Notes: generated by a model not told the origin, from the sequence alone. DNA of 64,000 bases from Buchnera aphidicola (Meitanaphis elongallis) (GCA_039830015.1 CP140033.1:248001-312000), one strand, 5' to 3'; shown: positions 22,541-31,090, numbered from the stretch's first letter. Numbers and translations are program-made.

Positions 22541-22560
22541 TGTGCCCACACGAATTTTTT
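22541..22560 (+). promoter_or_regulatory. Right arm of pre-16S RNase III processing stem
   Basis: This segment is complementary to 20871-20890 and lies 23 nt after the mature 16S end and 19 nt before tRNA-Ile. Together the two arms form a 20-bp stem enclosing the whole pre-16S rRNA. Confidence 0.85.
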
Positions 22561-22579
22561 AATTAGTTTTCTATAAAGC

Positions 22580-22654
22580 AGGCTTGTAGCTCAGCTTGGT
22601 TAGAGCACACCCCTGATAAGGGTGAGGTCGGTGGTTCAATTCCACTCAGGCCTA
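22580..22654 (+). tRNA. ileT: tRNA-Ile (GAT)
   Basis: 75 nt. The sequence closely follows E. coli tRNA-Ile1: the acceptor AGGCTTG pairs with CAGGCCT, and the anticodon GAT is at 22615-22617 in loop CTGATAA. The T arm reads GGTGG TTCAATT CCACT. The discriminator A is followed by ACA rather than CCA, so the 3' CCA must be added enzymatically. It is co-transcribed with the 16S. The gene symbol is by position in the operon. Confidence 0.97.
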
Positions 22655-22693
22655 ACAAATTTTAAAAATAATTAATATATTTTTTATAGTAAA

Positions 22694-22766
22694 GGGGCTG
22701 TAGCTCAGATGGGAGAGCGCCTGCCTTGCACGCAGGAGGTCAGCGGTTCGATCCCGCTTAGCTCCA
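22694..22766 (+). tRNA. alaV: tRNA-Ala (TGC)
   Basis: 73 nt. The acceptor GGGGCTG pairs with TAGCTCC, the anticodon TGC is at 22727-22729, and the D, anticodon and T arms are all well formed. No CCA is encoded after the discriminator A at 22766. The last nine bases overlap the 3' end of gloB, which runs on the opposite strand. It is the last stable RNA of this shortened rRNA operon. Confidence 0.97.
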
Positions 22767-23531
22767 GTTATTTTTTTCTTTAATTTTTCTTAATTGAAGC
22801 AAAATATTTAATTGAAACATTAGATCTTTATGAATTTTTGTAAATTTTTTTACTTCTATTTTGTCTAAATTTAAAAATGGATTTATCATTTTTTCTATTT
22901 TTAGCTTACTCGGTAAAGAGCATTGATTTTTTTGGCGAATTGTTTGAATTTCTTTGTATAATTTAAATATTTTTTTATTATTTGGAAATACAGAACTAGA
23001 AAATCTTAAATTATTTAGTGTGTATTCATGTGAGCAGTAAATTAGAGTATTATCAGGAAGACATTTAATTTTTTTAAGAGAATTATACATTTTTAATGCC
23101 ATTCCGTTTTCTATCTTTCCACATCCTCCATAAAATAGCATATCTCCACAGAATAAATGTGGCTTTTTATAATAAGAAATATGTCCAGAAGTGTGACCTG
23201 GAGTAGACAAAACTTTAAATTTAAAATTTAAAATATGGATTTCATCATTATTTGTACATATCCTATTTGTACCAAATTTTTTAGTCTCTTTTGGTCCATA
23301 AATTGACAAGTTAGGATATGTTTCTGATAATCTTTTTATTCCACCTACATGATCTTTATGACGATGTGTAACTAGAATAGCTACAGGAAATATATTAAGT
23401 TTTTCAATTATGCGAATAATTGTTATATGACAGCCTGGATCAATGATGATACATGACTTATTATGATTTATAATAATCCAAACATAGTTGTCATGTAGTA
23501 TAGGAACACATTTAATTATTGTACGACGCAT
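22758..23531 (-). CDS. gloB: Hydroxyacylglutathione hydrolase (glyoxalase II)
   Basis: Hydrolyses S-D-lactoylglutathione in methylglyoxal detoxification. The 257 residues compare with 251 in E. coli. The metallo-beta-lactamase metal motif THRHKDH has His56, His58, Asp60 and His61; the later ligands lie in TPGHTSGH, LFCGDMLF and CSHEYT. The C-terminal segment is lysine-rich and weakly conserved, and its stop codon lies inside the antisense of tRNA-Ala, overlapping by 9 nt. The position next to the rRNA operon, rnhA and dnaQ matches the E. coli rrnH region. Confidence 0.94.
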   Translation of the reverse strand: MRRTIIKCVPILHDNYVWIIINHNKSCIIIDPGCHITIIRIIEKLNIFPVAILVTHRHKDHVGGIKRLSETYPNLSIYGPKETKKFGTNRICTNNDEIHILNFKFKVLSTPGHTSGHISYYKKPHLFCGDMLFYGGCGKIENGMALKMYNSLKKIKCLPDNTLIYCSHEYTLNNLRFSSSVFPNNKKIFKLYKEIQTIRQKNQCSLPSKLKIEKMINPFLNLDKIEVKKFTKIHKDLMFQLNILLQLRKIKEKNNWS

Positions 23532-23628
23532 TTAATGTACTTTTCCGATTAAGTTTTTTTATTTTGTAAAATATAAAATAATAATAGAATATTGATTTTT
23601 TAAAATATTTAAACTAGTATAAGTTAGG

Positions 23629-24090
23629 TTAAGACATGTATCCCTTATCTTCTAAAGTAGGATTTTTAGCTGAGTATTGTGCTAAATTATTACATTTTTC
23701 GTTTTCAATGTGTCCTGAATGACCTTTTACCCAATTCCAATGTAAATTATGTAGGCATGACATTGTGTTTAAACGAGACCATAAATCAATGTTTTTTATT
23801 GTTTTATTTTTTGTAGTTTTCCAATTATTAAGTTTCCAACGTTTTATCCATAATAGCATTCCTTTATGCACATATTTACTATCACTTGTAATATCAATTT
23901 TGCATGGTTCTTTTAGTTTTTCTAATGCTATTATAATTCCCATTAATTCCATGCGATTATTTGTAGTAAAGTAAAAACCTGAACTAATGATTGTTTCATA
24001 AGTTTTATATTGAATAATTGAACTATATCCTCCTGGACCAGGATTACCAAGACAAGATCCATCTGAAAATATTTTAATAAATTTTAACAT
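23629..24090 (-). CDS. rnhA: Ribonuclease HI with Asn at catalytic position 134
   Basis: Cuts RNA in RNA-DNA hybrids. Homology starts at the ATG at 24090 (MLKFIKIFSDGSCLGNPGPGG), with AAGGA 9 nt upstream, although the frame is open to 24132; this gives 153 residues (E. coli 155). Asp10, Glu48 and Asp70 of the active site and His124 are present at the same numbers as in E. coli. The fourth acidic residue, Asp134, is Asn (EKCNNLAQ). From memory, D134N in E. coli keeps appreciable activity, so the enzyme may still work. It is divergent from dnaQ with only 21 nt between the starts. Confidence 0.94.
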   Translation of the reverse strand: MLKFIKIFSDGSCLGNPGPGGYSSIIQYKTYETIISSGFYFTTNNRMELMGIIIALEKLKEPCKIDITSDSKYVHKGMLLWIKRWKLNNWKTTKNKTIKNIDLWSRLNTMSCLHNLHWNWVKGHSGHIENEKCNNLAQYSAKNPTLEDKGYMS

Positions 24091-24111
24091 AATTATGTTT
24101 CCTTGATACAT

Positions 24112-24852
24112 ATGACATATAAAAAAATACAAAAAAATAGAAGAAAAGTCATTTTAGATACAGAAACTACAGGTATGAATTTTACTGGACGTTTTTATGA
24201 TACTCATAGAATTATTGAAATTGGAGCAGTAGAAGTTATTGGTAATTACATTACAGGGGATAATTTTCATTCGTATATTTATCCTGATAGATTAGTAGAT
24301 GATAGTGCTTTTAAAATTCATGGTATTTCTGATGATTTTCTATTAGGTCAACCTAAATTTTTTGAAATAGCTGAAAAATTCCTAAAATATCTTAATAATT
24401 CTGATTTAGTTATTCATAATGCTAAATTTGATGTCGGTTTTATTAATTACGAATTAAGTATGCTTAGCAATTTAAGCATAAAAAATATTTCAGAATATTG
24501 CAATATTATTGATACATTAACTATGGCTCGCAAGATATTTCCGGGTAAAAAAAATACTTTAGATGCTTTATGTTCTCGATACAAAATTAGTACGAGCCAT
24601 CGACATGTTCATAGTGCTATTTATGATGCTCAGTTATTAGCTAAAGTATATATATTTATGACTAATTTCCAAGAACCTTTACCATTTTTAGATAACAATA
24701 CTGCTCGTGATCCTTGCAAAAATAGTTTTAGTTCTTTTAGACATGTACAATCAAAAACTATGTTAGCAACAAATTATGAAAATACTATTCACAAAAAATT
24801 TTTGAGAGATATGATTGAAAAATCAGGAAAGTGTATGTGGATAACAAAATGA
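24112..24852 (+). CDS. dnaQ: DNA polymerase III epsilon subunit (proofreading exonuclease)
   Basis: 3'-5' exonuclease of the replicase core. The ATG at 24112 is preferred (246 residues; E. coli 243), with a TTG at 24103 as an alternative. Exo motifs are intact: Asp16 and Glu18 in VILDTETTG, the second in NAKFDVGF, and the third His/Asp pair in HSAIYDAQ. The clamp-binding segment reads QEPLPF, aligned with QTSMAF in E. coli. The C-terminal tail that binds DnaE is kept. tRNA-Asp follows, as in the E. coli dnaQ-aspV pair. Confidence 0.95.
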   Translation: MTYKKIQKNRRKVILDTETTGMNFTGRFYDTHRIIEIGAVEVIGNYITGDNFHSYIYPDRLVDDSAFKIHGISDDFLLGQPKFFEIAEKFLKYLNNSDLVIHNAKFDVGFINYELSMLSNLSIKNISEYCNIIDTLTMARKIFPGKKNTLDALCSRYKISTSHRHVHSAIYDAQLLAKVYIFMTNFQEPLPFLDNNTARDPCKNSFSSFRHVQSKTMLATNYENTIHKKFLRDMIEKSGKCMWITK

Positions 24853-24933
24853 AATGTACATAAAACGATATTGACAGATACAATATTAGATTGTACAATT
24901 TGAATATAAAGTTATTAACAAGTGTAATAGCAT

Positions 24934-25007
24934 GGTGCGGTAGTTCAGTTGGTTAGAATACTGGCCTGTCACGCCGGGGGTCACGGGTTCGAGTCCCGTC
25001 CGCACCG
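24934..25007 (+). tRNA. aspV: tRNA-Asp (GTC)
   Basis: 74 nt. The acceptor GGTGCGG pairs with CCGCACC, the anticodon GTC is at 24968-24970, and the discriminator is G25007. No CCA is encoded. It lies 81 nt after dnaQ, the arrangement of E. coli dnaQ-aspV, so I use that symbol by synteny. Confidence 0.97.
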
Positions 25008-25358
25008 TTTTTATTAAATTTTAAAGTTATGTTATAGTTTTGTTATCTTTAAATATTTTGTTTTAAATTTTATATACGATAACAAAATATTTTAAAATTT
25101 ATAAAATATATTAGAATTTATATGTAATATAAAATGTTTTAAGTAAAAAGATATAATTAGATTTTATTGCTAACATTTAATCGTGAACTAAGCATAGTTT
25201 TTATTTTATTAAATAGTATTAGAATAATGAAATTTATTATGTGTTTTAACTTTATATTTATAACAATAAATATAAAAAGTTACTCGTAACTTTAATATAG
25301 ATCTTATATTTTTCTAATTAATTTTAGAAAACTATACAATTACATTTTTTAGGTTTTT
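25008..25358. other. AT-rich spacer between tRNA-Asp and gpt
   Basis: The 351 nt contain no gene or coding remnant I can recognise. At 25040-25092 there are two overlapping inverted repeats: TTGTTATC (25040-25047) with GATAACAA (25078-25085), and AAATATTTTGTT (25051-25062) with AACAAAATATTT (25081-25092). They share their right arms, so only one can form at a time. It may simply be the tRNA-Asp terminator. Confidence 0.4.
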
Positions 25359-25829
25359 ATGAGTAGGAAATACATTGTTACTTGGGATATGTTGCAAGTT
25401 TACGCTAGAAAATTAGCTTACAAATTACTTCCATTAGCACAATGGGAAGGTATTATTGCAGTTAGTAGAGGAGGCTTAATACCGTCAGCTTTGTTAGCCA
25501 GGGAATTAAATGTTAGATGTGTAGATACTATTTGTGTATCTAGTTATGATCACAATCATTTACGAGATTTAAAAATTTTAAAACATGCTTCTATAAAAAA
25601 TGTTAATGAATCTAAGATTATTATAGTAGACGATTTAGTAGATACTGGAGGAACAGGTCGTGTGATTCGTAAAATGTACTCTAAAGCAACATTTGTTGCG
25701 ATTTTTGCAAAACCCCTAGGAAAAGTGTTGGTAGATAAATATATTATTGATATACCTCAAAAAGTTTGGATTGAGCAACCTTGGGATATGGGAATTTCAT
25801 ATCAATCACCATTAGTAAGAGATTTTTGA
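25359..25829 (+). CDS. gpt: Xanthine-guanine phosphoribosyltransferase
   Basis: Salvages guanine and xanthine to GMP and XMP with PRPP. The 156 residues match E. coli Gpt (152) throughout. The N-terminal [10 protein letters not shown], the [18 protein letters not shown] block and the PRPP-binding loop [15 protein letters not shown] are clear, and the C-terminal WIEQPWDMG that holds the purine is present. It is followed by grpE after 115 nt. Purine salvage is important here because full purine synthesis is usually incomplete in Buchnera (known of the group, not visible in this window). Confidence 0.95.
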   Translation: MSRKYIVTWDMLQVYARKLAYKLLPLAQWEGIIAVSRGGLIPSALLARELNVRCVDTICVSSYDHNHLRDLKILKHASIKNVNESKIIIVDDLVDTGGTGRVIRKMYSKATFVAIFAKPLGKVLVDKYIIDIPQKVWIEQPWDMGISYQSPLVRDF

Positions 25830-25944
25830 CATTTTTAATTTATTCAAATTATTTTTATGAATATGTAAACTAGTTTTTTAGATTATGAATAGCATCTAAT
25901 ATTTTAGGAAATGTTGTTAAAATATTATATTTTTAGAAGAGTAT

Positions 25945-26511
25945 ATGATGATGGATATAAATGAAAAATTGTTAAATCAAGATAATATCGCTACTAATAT
26001 TGATTCAAAAAATGATGCATCAAAATTAGAAAATGATACTGATATAAAACAAGTAAATGTACTTAAAAAAATTATTTCAGATCTTGAAGCAGATTTTTTG
26101 AACCAAAAAGCATTATCACAAGAAAGACTAAAGTTATATCGTAATAGAATACAAAAAGACGTTAACAATGCTCTTAAATTTTCTTTAAATAATTTTATTA
26201 ACTCATTACTTCCTACTATAGACAATATTGAACGCGCGTTAGGAGTATTTGATGAAAAAGATGAACATGTTAAATCTATATTTTATGAATTAAAAGTTAT
26301 TTTAAGATCTTTTATGAAGTTATTTAAGAAATTTGGTTTAATAGTGATAGATGAATCAAACGTACCGTTTAATCCTGACATACATCAGGCCATGATTATA
26401 AAGTCATCTTCAGATAAACAAGAAAATTGTGTTATTTCAATTATACAAAAGGGTTATTTACTTAATGGTAGATTGTTACGTCCAGCAATGGTAATAGTTT
26501 CTAAACCATAA
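25945..26511 (+). CDS. grpE: Nucleotide exchange factor GrpE
   Basis: Releases ADP from DnaK. The 188 residues compare with 197 in E. coli. A charged, variable N-terminus and a long coiled-coil helix (about 35-90) lead into the four-helix region and the C-terminal beta domain with PFNPDIHQAMI, GYLLNGRLLRPAMVIVSKP. Three consecutive ATG codons (25945, 25948, 25951) follow an AGAAGAG site, so the exact start is uncertain. As in E. coli it lies near smpB; the genes normally in between are gone except for a ratB remnant. I recall that some Buchnera carry two grpE copies; this is the one beside gpt. Confidence 0.94.
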   Translation: MMMDINEKLLNQDNIATNIDSKNDASKLENDTDIKQVNVLKKIISDLEADFLNQKALSQERLKLYRNRIQKDVNNALKFSLNNFINSLLPTIDNIERALGVFDEKDEHVKSIFYELKVILRSFMKLFKKFGLIVIDESNVPFNPDIHQAMIIKSSSDKQENCVISIIQKGYLLNGRLLRPAMVIVSKP

Positions 26512-26542
26512 ATAGAAGTTTATAATATGTCAAAACGTTATT

Positions 26543-26588
26543 TTCTTGCAGAACATGTAGAAATATTTTATATTTTATTCTGCAAGAA
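26543..26588. terminator. Hairpin downstream of grpE
   Basis: A perfect 11-bp inverted repeat TTCTTGCAGAA (26543-26553) / TTCTGCAAGAA (26578-26588) with a 24-nt loop, 31 nt after the grpE stop. A T-rich tract (TAATTTTTATTTTTTTT) follows from 26600. It is the likely grpE terminator and may also serve the old ratB transcript from the other side. Confidence 0.55.
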
Positions 26589-26616
26589 CGCTAGTTAAAA
26601 TAATTTTTATTTTTTT

Positions 26617-26878
26617 TCAAATGGATGTTCTTTTTTTGAGTCTTAGTGTTTGTGGATCTATTTTAACAGCTGTCTATAAATTTTAATTCGATTTCCATCG
26701 TTTATTAAATCATTTAAATCTATTATTTTTCTATAAATTCCTACTTTATTTTTCTTATATCTATTTTATATCATTAATAATATTAGATTCTAATATAACC
26801 TTTTCTATAGAAATTCTATGTTTTAATTTCATTTTTAATATATTGTTTATTTTTTAAAGCTTTATATTATAATGACAT
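26617..26878 (-). pseudogene. ratB: Remnant of ratB (RnfH/UPF0125 family)
   Basis: Read on the minus strand, pieces in shifting frames line up in order with E. coli RatB: ALKNKQYI (against ALPEKQYL), ISIEKVILESNIINDIK (ATVEEAIRASGLLELRTDI), KNKVGIYRKIIDLNDLINDG with NRIKIYRQLL ([30 protein letters not shown]), and KIDPQTLRLKKR (ADPKELRRQR). At least one in-frame TAA near the start and several frame changes break it, mostly at short A runs. Position and orientation, between grpE and smpB and opposite to smpB, match E. coli. It is a real but dead gene. Confidence 0.82.
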
Positions 26879-27030
26879 TAATAAACTTCATTTTATATAA
26901 CATTAATGTTTATTATTTATAAGGTATAATTTGTTATTACAATAGAAACTAACTAAAATTATATATGTTTATATTAATAATACTCATTTTCATGATGTAT
27001 AGTTATTTTATTAAATTTGAGATCAAGACT

Positions 27031-27522
27031 ATGGTAATACAAAATAGAACAAAGGATTTGATTGTAAATATTGTTATTAACAGAAAAGCAAAACATAGAT
27101 ATTTTATACAAGAAACGTTAGAAGCTGGTTTAATTTTGTTTGGTTGGGAAGTAAAAGCGTTTAAGTCAGGTAATGTAAATATTAGTGATAGTTATGTTTC
27201 TTTTCATTCGGGAGAGGTATATTTGATAGGATCACAATTTAATTCTCTTTATACTACTGATGTACATACTTTACGTAATTCTAATAGACATCGAAAAGTA
27301 TTGCTACATAAAAATGAAATCCTTTCTTTATACAACAAAATATATAAACATGGTTATACTGCTATAGCGTTATCTTTTTTTTTAAGAAATAACTGGTGTA
27401 AAATGAAAATTGCTATTGTTAAAGGAAAAACACAATATGATAAACGTGAAATTAAAAAGCAATCTCAGTGGAAACGTGAGAAAAATCGAATTGTTAAAAA
27501 GAGAATTAACAATTATAGTTAA
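27031..27522 (+). CDS. smpB: SsrA-binding protein SmpB
   Basis: Delivers tmRNA to stalled ribosomes. The frame is open from 26965 but that extension is a hydrophobic AT-rich artefact; homology begins after the ATG at 27031, giving 163 residues (E. coli 160). The NRKAKHRYF, ISDSYV, RKVLLHKNEI and IAIVKGKTQYDKR blocks of the OB-like fold are present, along with the basic C-terminal tail. The ribosome-binding site is weak. tmRNA itself is not in this window. tadA follows 39 nt later. Confidence 0.94.
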   Translation: MVIQNRTKDLIVNIVINRKAKHRYFIQETLEAGLILFGWEVKAFKSGNVNISDSYVSFHSGEVYLIGSQFNSLYTTDVHTLRNSNRHRKVLLHKNEILSLYNKIYKHGYTAIALSFFLRNNWCKMKIAIVKGKTQYDKREIKKQSQWKREKNRIVKKRINNYS

Positions 27523-27561
27523 TTGACGTATTAACTTAGTAAATTTGTTTGGAATAGAAAT

Positions 27562-28020
27562 ATGAATGAAAATGACAAATATTTTATGAAACGTGCTCTT
27601 AATTTTGCTAAAATAGCTGAAATAGATGCAGAAGTTCCTGTAGGAGCAGTGTTAGTACTAAATAATATCATTATTGGTGAAGGCTCAAACAATTCTATTT
27701 CAAGTCATGATCCAACTGCTCACGCTGAAATAATAGCGTTGCGTACAGGAGGAACTTTTTTAAAAAATTATCGTTTATTAAATACAACATTATATGTAAC
27801 GTTAGAACCGTGTTTTATGTGCTATGGAGCTATTATTCATAGCAGAATTTCTAGGTTAGTATTTGGAACAAGTTATAATAACGAAAATAGTTGTACTTGT
27901 TTTAATAACAATTTATTAAAAAAAATAAAAAGTAATAAAATAATTATTACCAAAAATATTTTAAAAGAAGAATGTAAAAGTATATTAAAAATGTTTTTTA
28001 AGCAAAAAAGAAGAAAGTAA
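27562..28020 (+). CDS. tadA: tRNA-specific adenosine deaminase (A34 to I)
   Basis: Converts the wobble adenosine of tRNA-Arg(ACG) to inosine. The 152 residues compare with 167 in E. coli. Zinc and catalytic residues are His54 and Glu56 in PTAHAEIIAL, and Cys84 and Cys87 in LEPCFMCYGAI. The start is ATG at 27562. It is convergent with acpS, whose stop is only 30 nt away, leaving little room for separate terminators. An essential enzyme, consistent with its retention. Confidence 0.95.
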   Translation: MNENDKYFMKRALNFAKIAEIDAEVPVGAVLVLNNIIIGEGSNNSISSHDPTAHAEIIALRTGGTFLKNYRLLNTTLYVTLEPCFMCYGAIIHSRISRLVFGTSYNNENSCTCFNNNLLKKIKSNKIIITKNILKEECKSILKMFFKQKRRK

Positions 28021-28050
28021 TTTTTATAAATATGAACTTATGTACTAAAA

Positions 28051-28431
28051 TTATTTTTCAATAATAACAATAGTAGTTATATATGATTTTTCATCACTTA
28101 AACTAACGTGAATCAAATTTACATTCAAATGTTCAGCAATTTTTTTTGCTTGGTTTAAAAATCTTACATATGGTTTTCCTAAATTATCATGATACAATTC
28201 AAAATTGTTAAATTTTATTCCATTTTTTATTCCTGTTCCTAATGCTTTTGAAGCTGCTTCTTTAATAGAAAATCTTTTTGCTAAAAATAAAATAGGATTT
28301 TTATTATTTTTATACTCATCTAGTTCGTTATTAGACAATATATGACGCGAAAATTTTTTTCCTAATTTATAAACGACATTTTTAATTCTTGTTATAGATA
28401 AAATATCTATACCTATTCCAATAATACTCAT
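28051..28431 (-). CDS. acpS: Holo-[acyl-carrier-protein] synthase
   Basis: Transfers 4'-phosphopantetheine from CoA to apo-ACP. The 126 residues equal the E. coli length. The metal/CoA-binding GIGIDILSI is at the N-terminus with Asp8, and FSIKEAASKALGTGI holds the second ligand glutamate. In E. coli it ends the lepA-lepB-rnc-era-recO-pdxJ-acpS cluster; here it follows era after an 81-nt gap, and recO and pdxJ have been lost. It provides holo-ACP for FabZ and FabI, both encoded in this window. Confidence 0.95.
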   Translation of the reverse strand: MSIIGIGIDILSITRIKNVVYKLGKKFSRHILSNNELDEYKNNKNPILFLAKRFSIKEAASKALGTGIKNGIKFNNFELYHDNLGKPYVRFLNQAKKIAEHLNVNLIHVSLSDEKSYITTIVIIEK

Positions 28432-28512
28432 TTTTGTTCCTTAATTATATTTTTATAAGTTTTTTATAATAATGATCTATGATATTTACTTATTATTAAA
28501 TATAAATTATAT

Positions 28513-29379
28513 TTATAAAAAATATGACATGTTTTTTTCTGTGACGAATAACGAAAGATATACTGAACGTTTAAAATATCTTTCTAGTTCTTTTCTAGCT
28601 ATAGTGCCACATAACTTTATTTTTTTACCTTGATGTCCAATAATAATTTTTTTATGTTGATTATTCTTTACAAATATGACTGCCTTTATAATGTAGAATT
28701 TTTTCTTACTGAAATTAATATTTTCAACTATTATTTTTATTGAATGAGGAAGTTCATCTCCTAAATAAAATATAAATTTTTCTCGAATAATTTCTTCAAT
28801 ATGAAAGTATAAACTATGACTTATTATTTGATTCGGGGGAAATTTGGGTGGAGATATAGGCAACAATTTTTGAACTATTTTTGATAATATATTTATATTT
28901 TCTCCTGTTTTTCCTGAAATAGGTAAAATATCTTGAAATGGATACTTTTTTCTTAAGTATTCTATATAAGGTAGTAAAATTGTTTTTTTTAAAATTTTAT
29001 CGTTTTTATTAATAATAGCTATTATAGGAATAGTAGCATCATTTTTTATAATGTTTAAAGCTAAGTCATCTTCTGGCGTCCAATTAGTTCTATCTAAGAC
29101 AAGTAATATTAATTCTGCATTATTACACAATTTGCTTATATGACGATGTTGGACTTTGTTTACAAAATTTGTACATTTATACGATATTCCAGGCGTATCT
29201 GTATAAATTGCTTGAAATTCTTTATAATTTTGAATTCCAATAATATTATTTTGAGTAGTATTTGGTTTTTTGGAAACTATAGATATTTTAGAGTGTATTA
29301 ATTTATTAATTATTGTTGATTTTCCTACATTTGGTTTTCCAGTAATAACAATTGTACCACAATAATTTATTTTCTTCAT
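28513..29379 (-). CDS. era: GTPase Era, 16S rRNA maturation
   Basis: Binds the 3' end of 16S rRNA during 30S assembly. The 288 residues compare with 301 in E. coli. G-domain motifs are GKPNVGKST (residues 14-22), the switch region with TTQNN, DTPG and NKND. The C-terminal KH domain has [18 protein letters not shown]. Its start codon overlaps the rnc stop (ATGA), so the two are translationally coupled. The C-terminus is slightly trimmed compared with E. coli. Confidence 0.95.
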   Translation of the reverse strand: MKKINYCGTIVITGKPNVGKSTIINKLIHSKISIVSKKPNTTQNNIIGIQNYKEFQAIYTDTPGISYKCTNFVNKVQHRHISKLCNNAELILLVLDRTNWTPEDDLALNIIKNDATIPIIAIINKNDKILKKTILLPYIEYLRKKYPFQDILPISGKTGENINILSKIVQKLLPISPPKFPPNQIISHSLYFHIEEIIREKFIFYLGDELPHSIKIIVENINFSKKKFYIIKAVIFVKNNQHKKIIIGHQGKKIKLCGTIARKELERYFKRSVYLSLFVTEKNMSYFL

Positions 29380-30056
29380 TCTAGCCCTAATTTAGCTAAT
29401 ACGCTTTGTGCAGCTTCTTGTTCAGCTTTTCTTCTACTAGAACCAATCCCGATCGATTTTTCATCCATTCCAGTAATTTCACAGTAAATAGTAAATAATT
29501 GATTATGTGCTTCTCCATATACTTGTTCTACTAAATACGCAGGAAGTGGTAAATGTTTTGATTGCAAATATTCTTGCAATCTAGTTTTTGGATCTTTTTG
29601 AGTATCTCCAGGGCTAATTTTTTCTAATCTTTTTTTATACCATTTTAAGATTAATTTTTCTACTGTTTTCAAATTGCTATCCAAAAAAATACTTCCAATA
29701 AGTGCTTCTATAGTATTAGCTAATATTGATTCTCTTCTAAAACCTCCACTTTTTAGTTCTCCTTGACCTAATTGTAAGTAATTTCCTAGATTAAATTCGT
29801 ATGCTATTTTTGCTAAGGTATTTCCTCGAACTAAAGTTGCTCTCATTCTACTCATGTCTCCTTCATTCACATTGGGAAAATAATGATAAAGAGCATTGGC
29901 TATAACAAAACTTAGAATAGAATCTCCTAAAAATTCAAGTCTTTCATTATGTTTACTATTTGCACTTCTGTGTGTTAATGCTTGAATTAATAAATTCTTT
30001 TTAATAAAATTATATCCTAAAATTTTTTGTAATTTTCGTACTACACTGTAATTCAT
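29376..30056 (-). CDS. rnc: Ribonuclease III
   Basis: Double-strand RNA endonuclease for rRNA and mRNA processing. The 226 residues equal the E. coli length. The signature [12 protein letters not shown] and the second acidic pair near [12 protein letters not shown] form the metal site; the dsRNA-binding domain covers about residues 155-226 and ends with [17 protein letters not shown]. Natural substrates in this window are the 20-bp stem around the 16S rRNA and possibly the long trpA-yciC hairpin (inference). It is cotranscribed with lepB, lepA and era. Confidence 0.97.
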   Translation of the reverse strand: MNYSVVRKLQKILGYNFIKKNLLIQALTHRSANSKHNERLEFLGDSILSFVIANALYHYFPNVNEGDMSRMRATLVRGNTLAKIAYEFNLGNYLQLGQGELKSGGFRRESILANTIEALIGSIFLDSNLKTVEKLILKWYKKRLEKISPGDTQKDPKTRLQEYLQSKHLPLPAYLVEQVYGEAHNQLFTIYCEITGMDEKSIGIGSSRRKAEQEAAQSVLAKLGLE

Positions 30057-30148
30057 GTTATTGCCGATTATACTAATTTAATAGTGTATATCATTTAATA
30101 GTTGTATGTGCATTTTACCATAAGAGATATTAGTATTTTCAAATTATT

Positions 30149-31090
30149 TTAATATATACTTCCAAGACGATTTATTCTTATACCTGTTGGCCAACTGTGT
30201 TCTTTTTTCTCAATACTCATCCATATAATAGTAGCTTTTCCTACTAAATTTTTTTGCGGAACAAATCCCCAATAACGACTGTCTAGACTATTATCTCTAT
30301 TATCGCCCATAACAAAATACATATTTTTTGGAACGATCCAAGTTCCTTTTTGTTGATTAAATTGTTGAAAATACATAGTTGTTTTATCTGTTATTTCTTT
30401 GGAAAATAATATTTTATAAGTTAAATTTTCTAATTTCTCTTGACAGATATTTAAACGAAAAATATTATTTTGTGTCTTTTTTTGATCATTCAAGTGATCA
30501 TTAAAGGAGTAAGTTTCTATATCATTTTCAAATATTTGTATAAAATTACTTAATTTTAAATGAGTATGAACAAGTACTTTTTTTTGCGTATAACATTTTT
30601 TTTGAATATCTTCAAATTGTATAAATAAATTTTTAGTAAATGAATCATACGTAATTTTGTCTCCAGGTAATCCAATTACTCGTTTAATGTAATTTAAACG
30701 TATATCTTTCGGGTATTTAAAAACTATAATATCGCCTCGTTTAGGATAATTTATATCAATTAATGTAGTATGAGTAATAGGATCTTTAATTCCATAAGAA
30801 AACTTTTGAACTAATATTAAATCTCCTACTAATAATGTAGGCATCATAGATCCAGATGAAATGTGAAATGGTTCATATACGAAAGAACGAACTAAAAATA
30901 CTATAAAAAAAATAGGAAAAAAAGATGATATATTTCGAATCCAATTTTGAATTAATATTGTTTTCTTAATATTATTGACGTAATTTTTCGAATTTCTTTT
31001 TAAAGTATTTTTTATTTTTTCATAACACCAAAATGTTCCAGTAATTAACACAGAAATTAATAAAATAATAGCTAAATGATCATTATTCAT
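30149..31090 (-). CDS. lepB: Signal peptidase I
   Basis: Cleaves signal peptides of exported proteins. The 313 residues compare with 324 in E. coli. Two N-terminal membrane segments (about 6-21 and 57-72) flank a basic loop. The catalytic serine is Ser81 in SSGSMMPTLLVGD and the general base is Lys136 in YIKRVIGLPGD, the same 55-residue spacing as E. coli Ser90/Lys145. The MGDNRDNSLDSRYWGFVP block closes the active site. Its presence implies secreted substrates such as DegP. Confidence 0.96.
   Translation of the reverse strand: MNNDHLAIILLISVLITGTFWCYEKIKNTLKRNSKNYVNNIKKTILIQNWIRNISSFFPIFFIVFLVRSFVYEPFHISSGSMMPTLLVGDLILVQKFSYGIKDPITHTTLIDINYPKRGDIIVFKYPKDIRLNYIKRVIGLPGDKITYDSFTKNLFIQFEDIQKKCYTQKKVLVHTHLKLSNFIQIFENDIETYSFNDHLNDQKKTQNNIFRLNICQEKLENLTYKILFSKEITDKTTMYFQQFNQQKGTWIVPKNMYFVMGDNRDNSLDSRYWGFVPQKNLVGKATIIWMSIEKKEHSWPTGIRINRLGSIY

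Noticed and set aside
26965..27030. Hydrophobic N-terminal extension of SmpB
   Set aside because: SmpB is cytoplasmic and its homology begins after 27031; the extension is a chance AT-rich frame.
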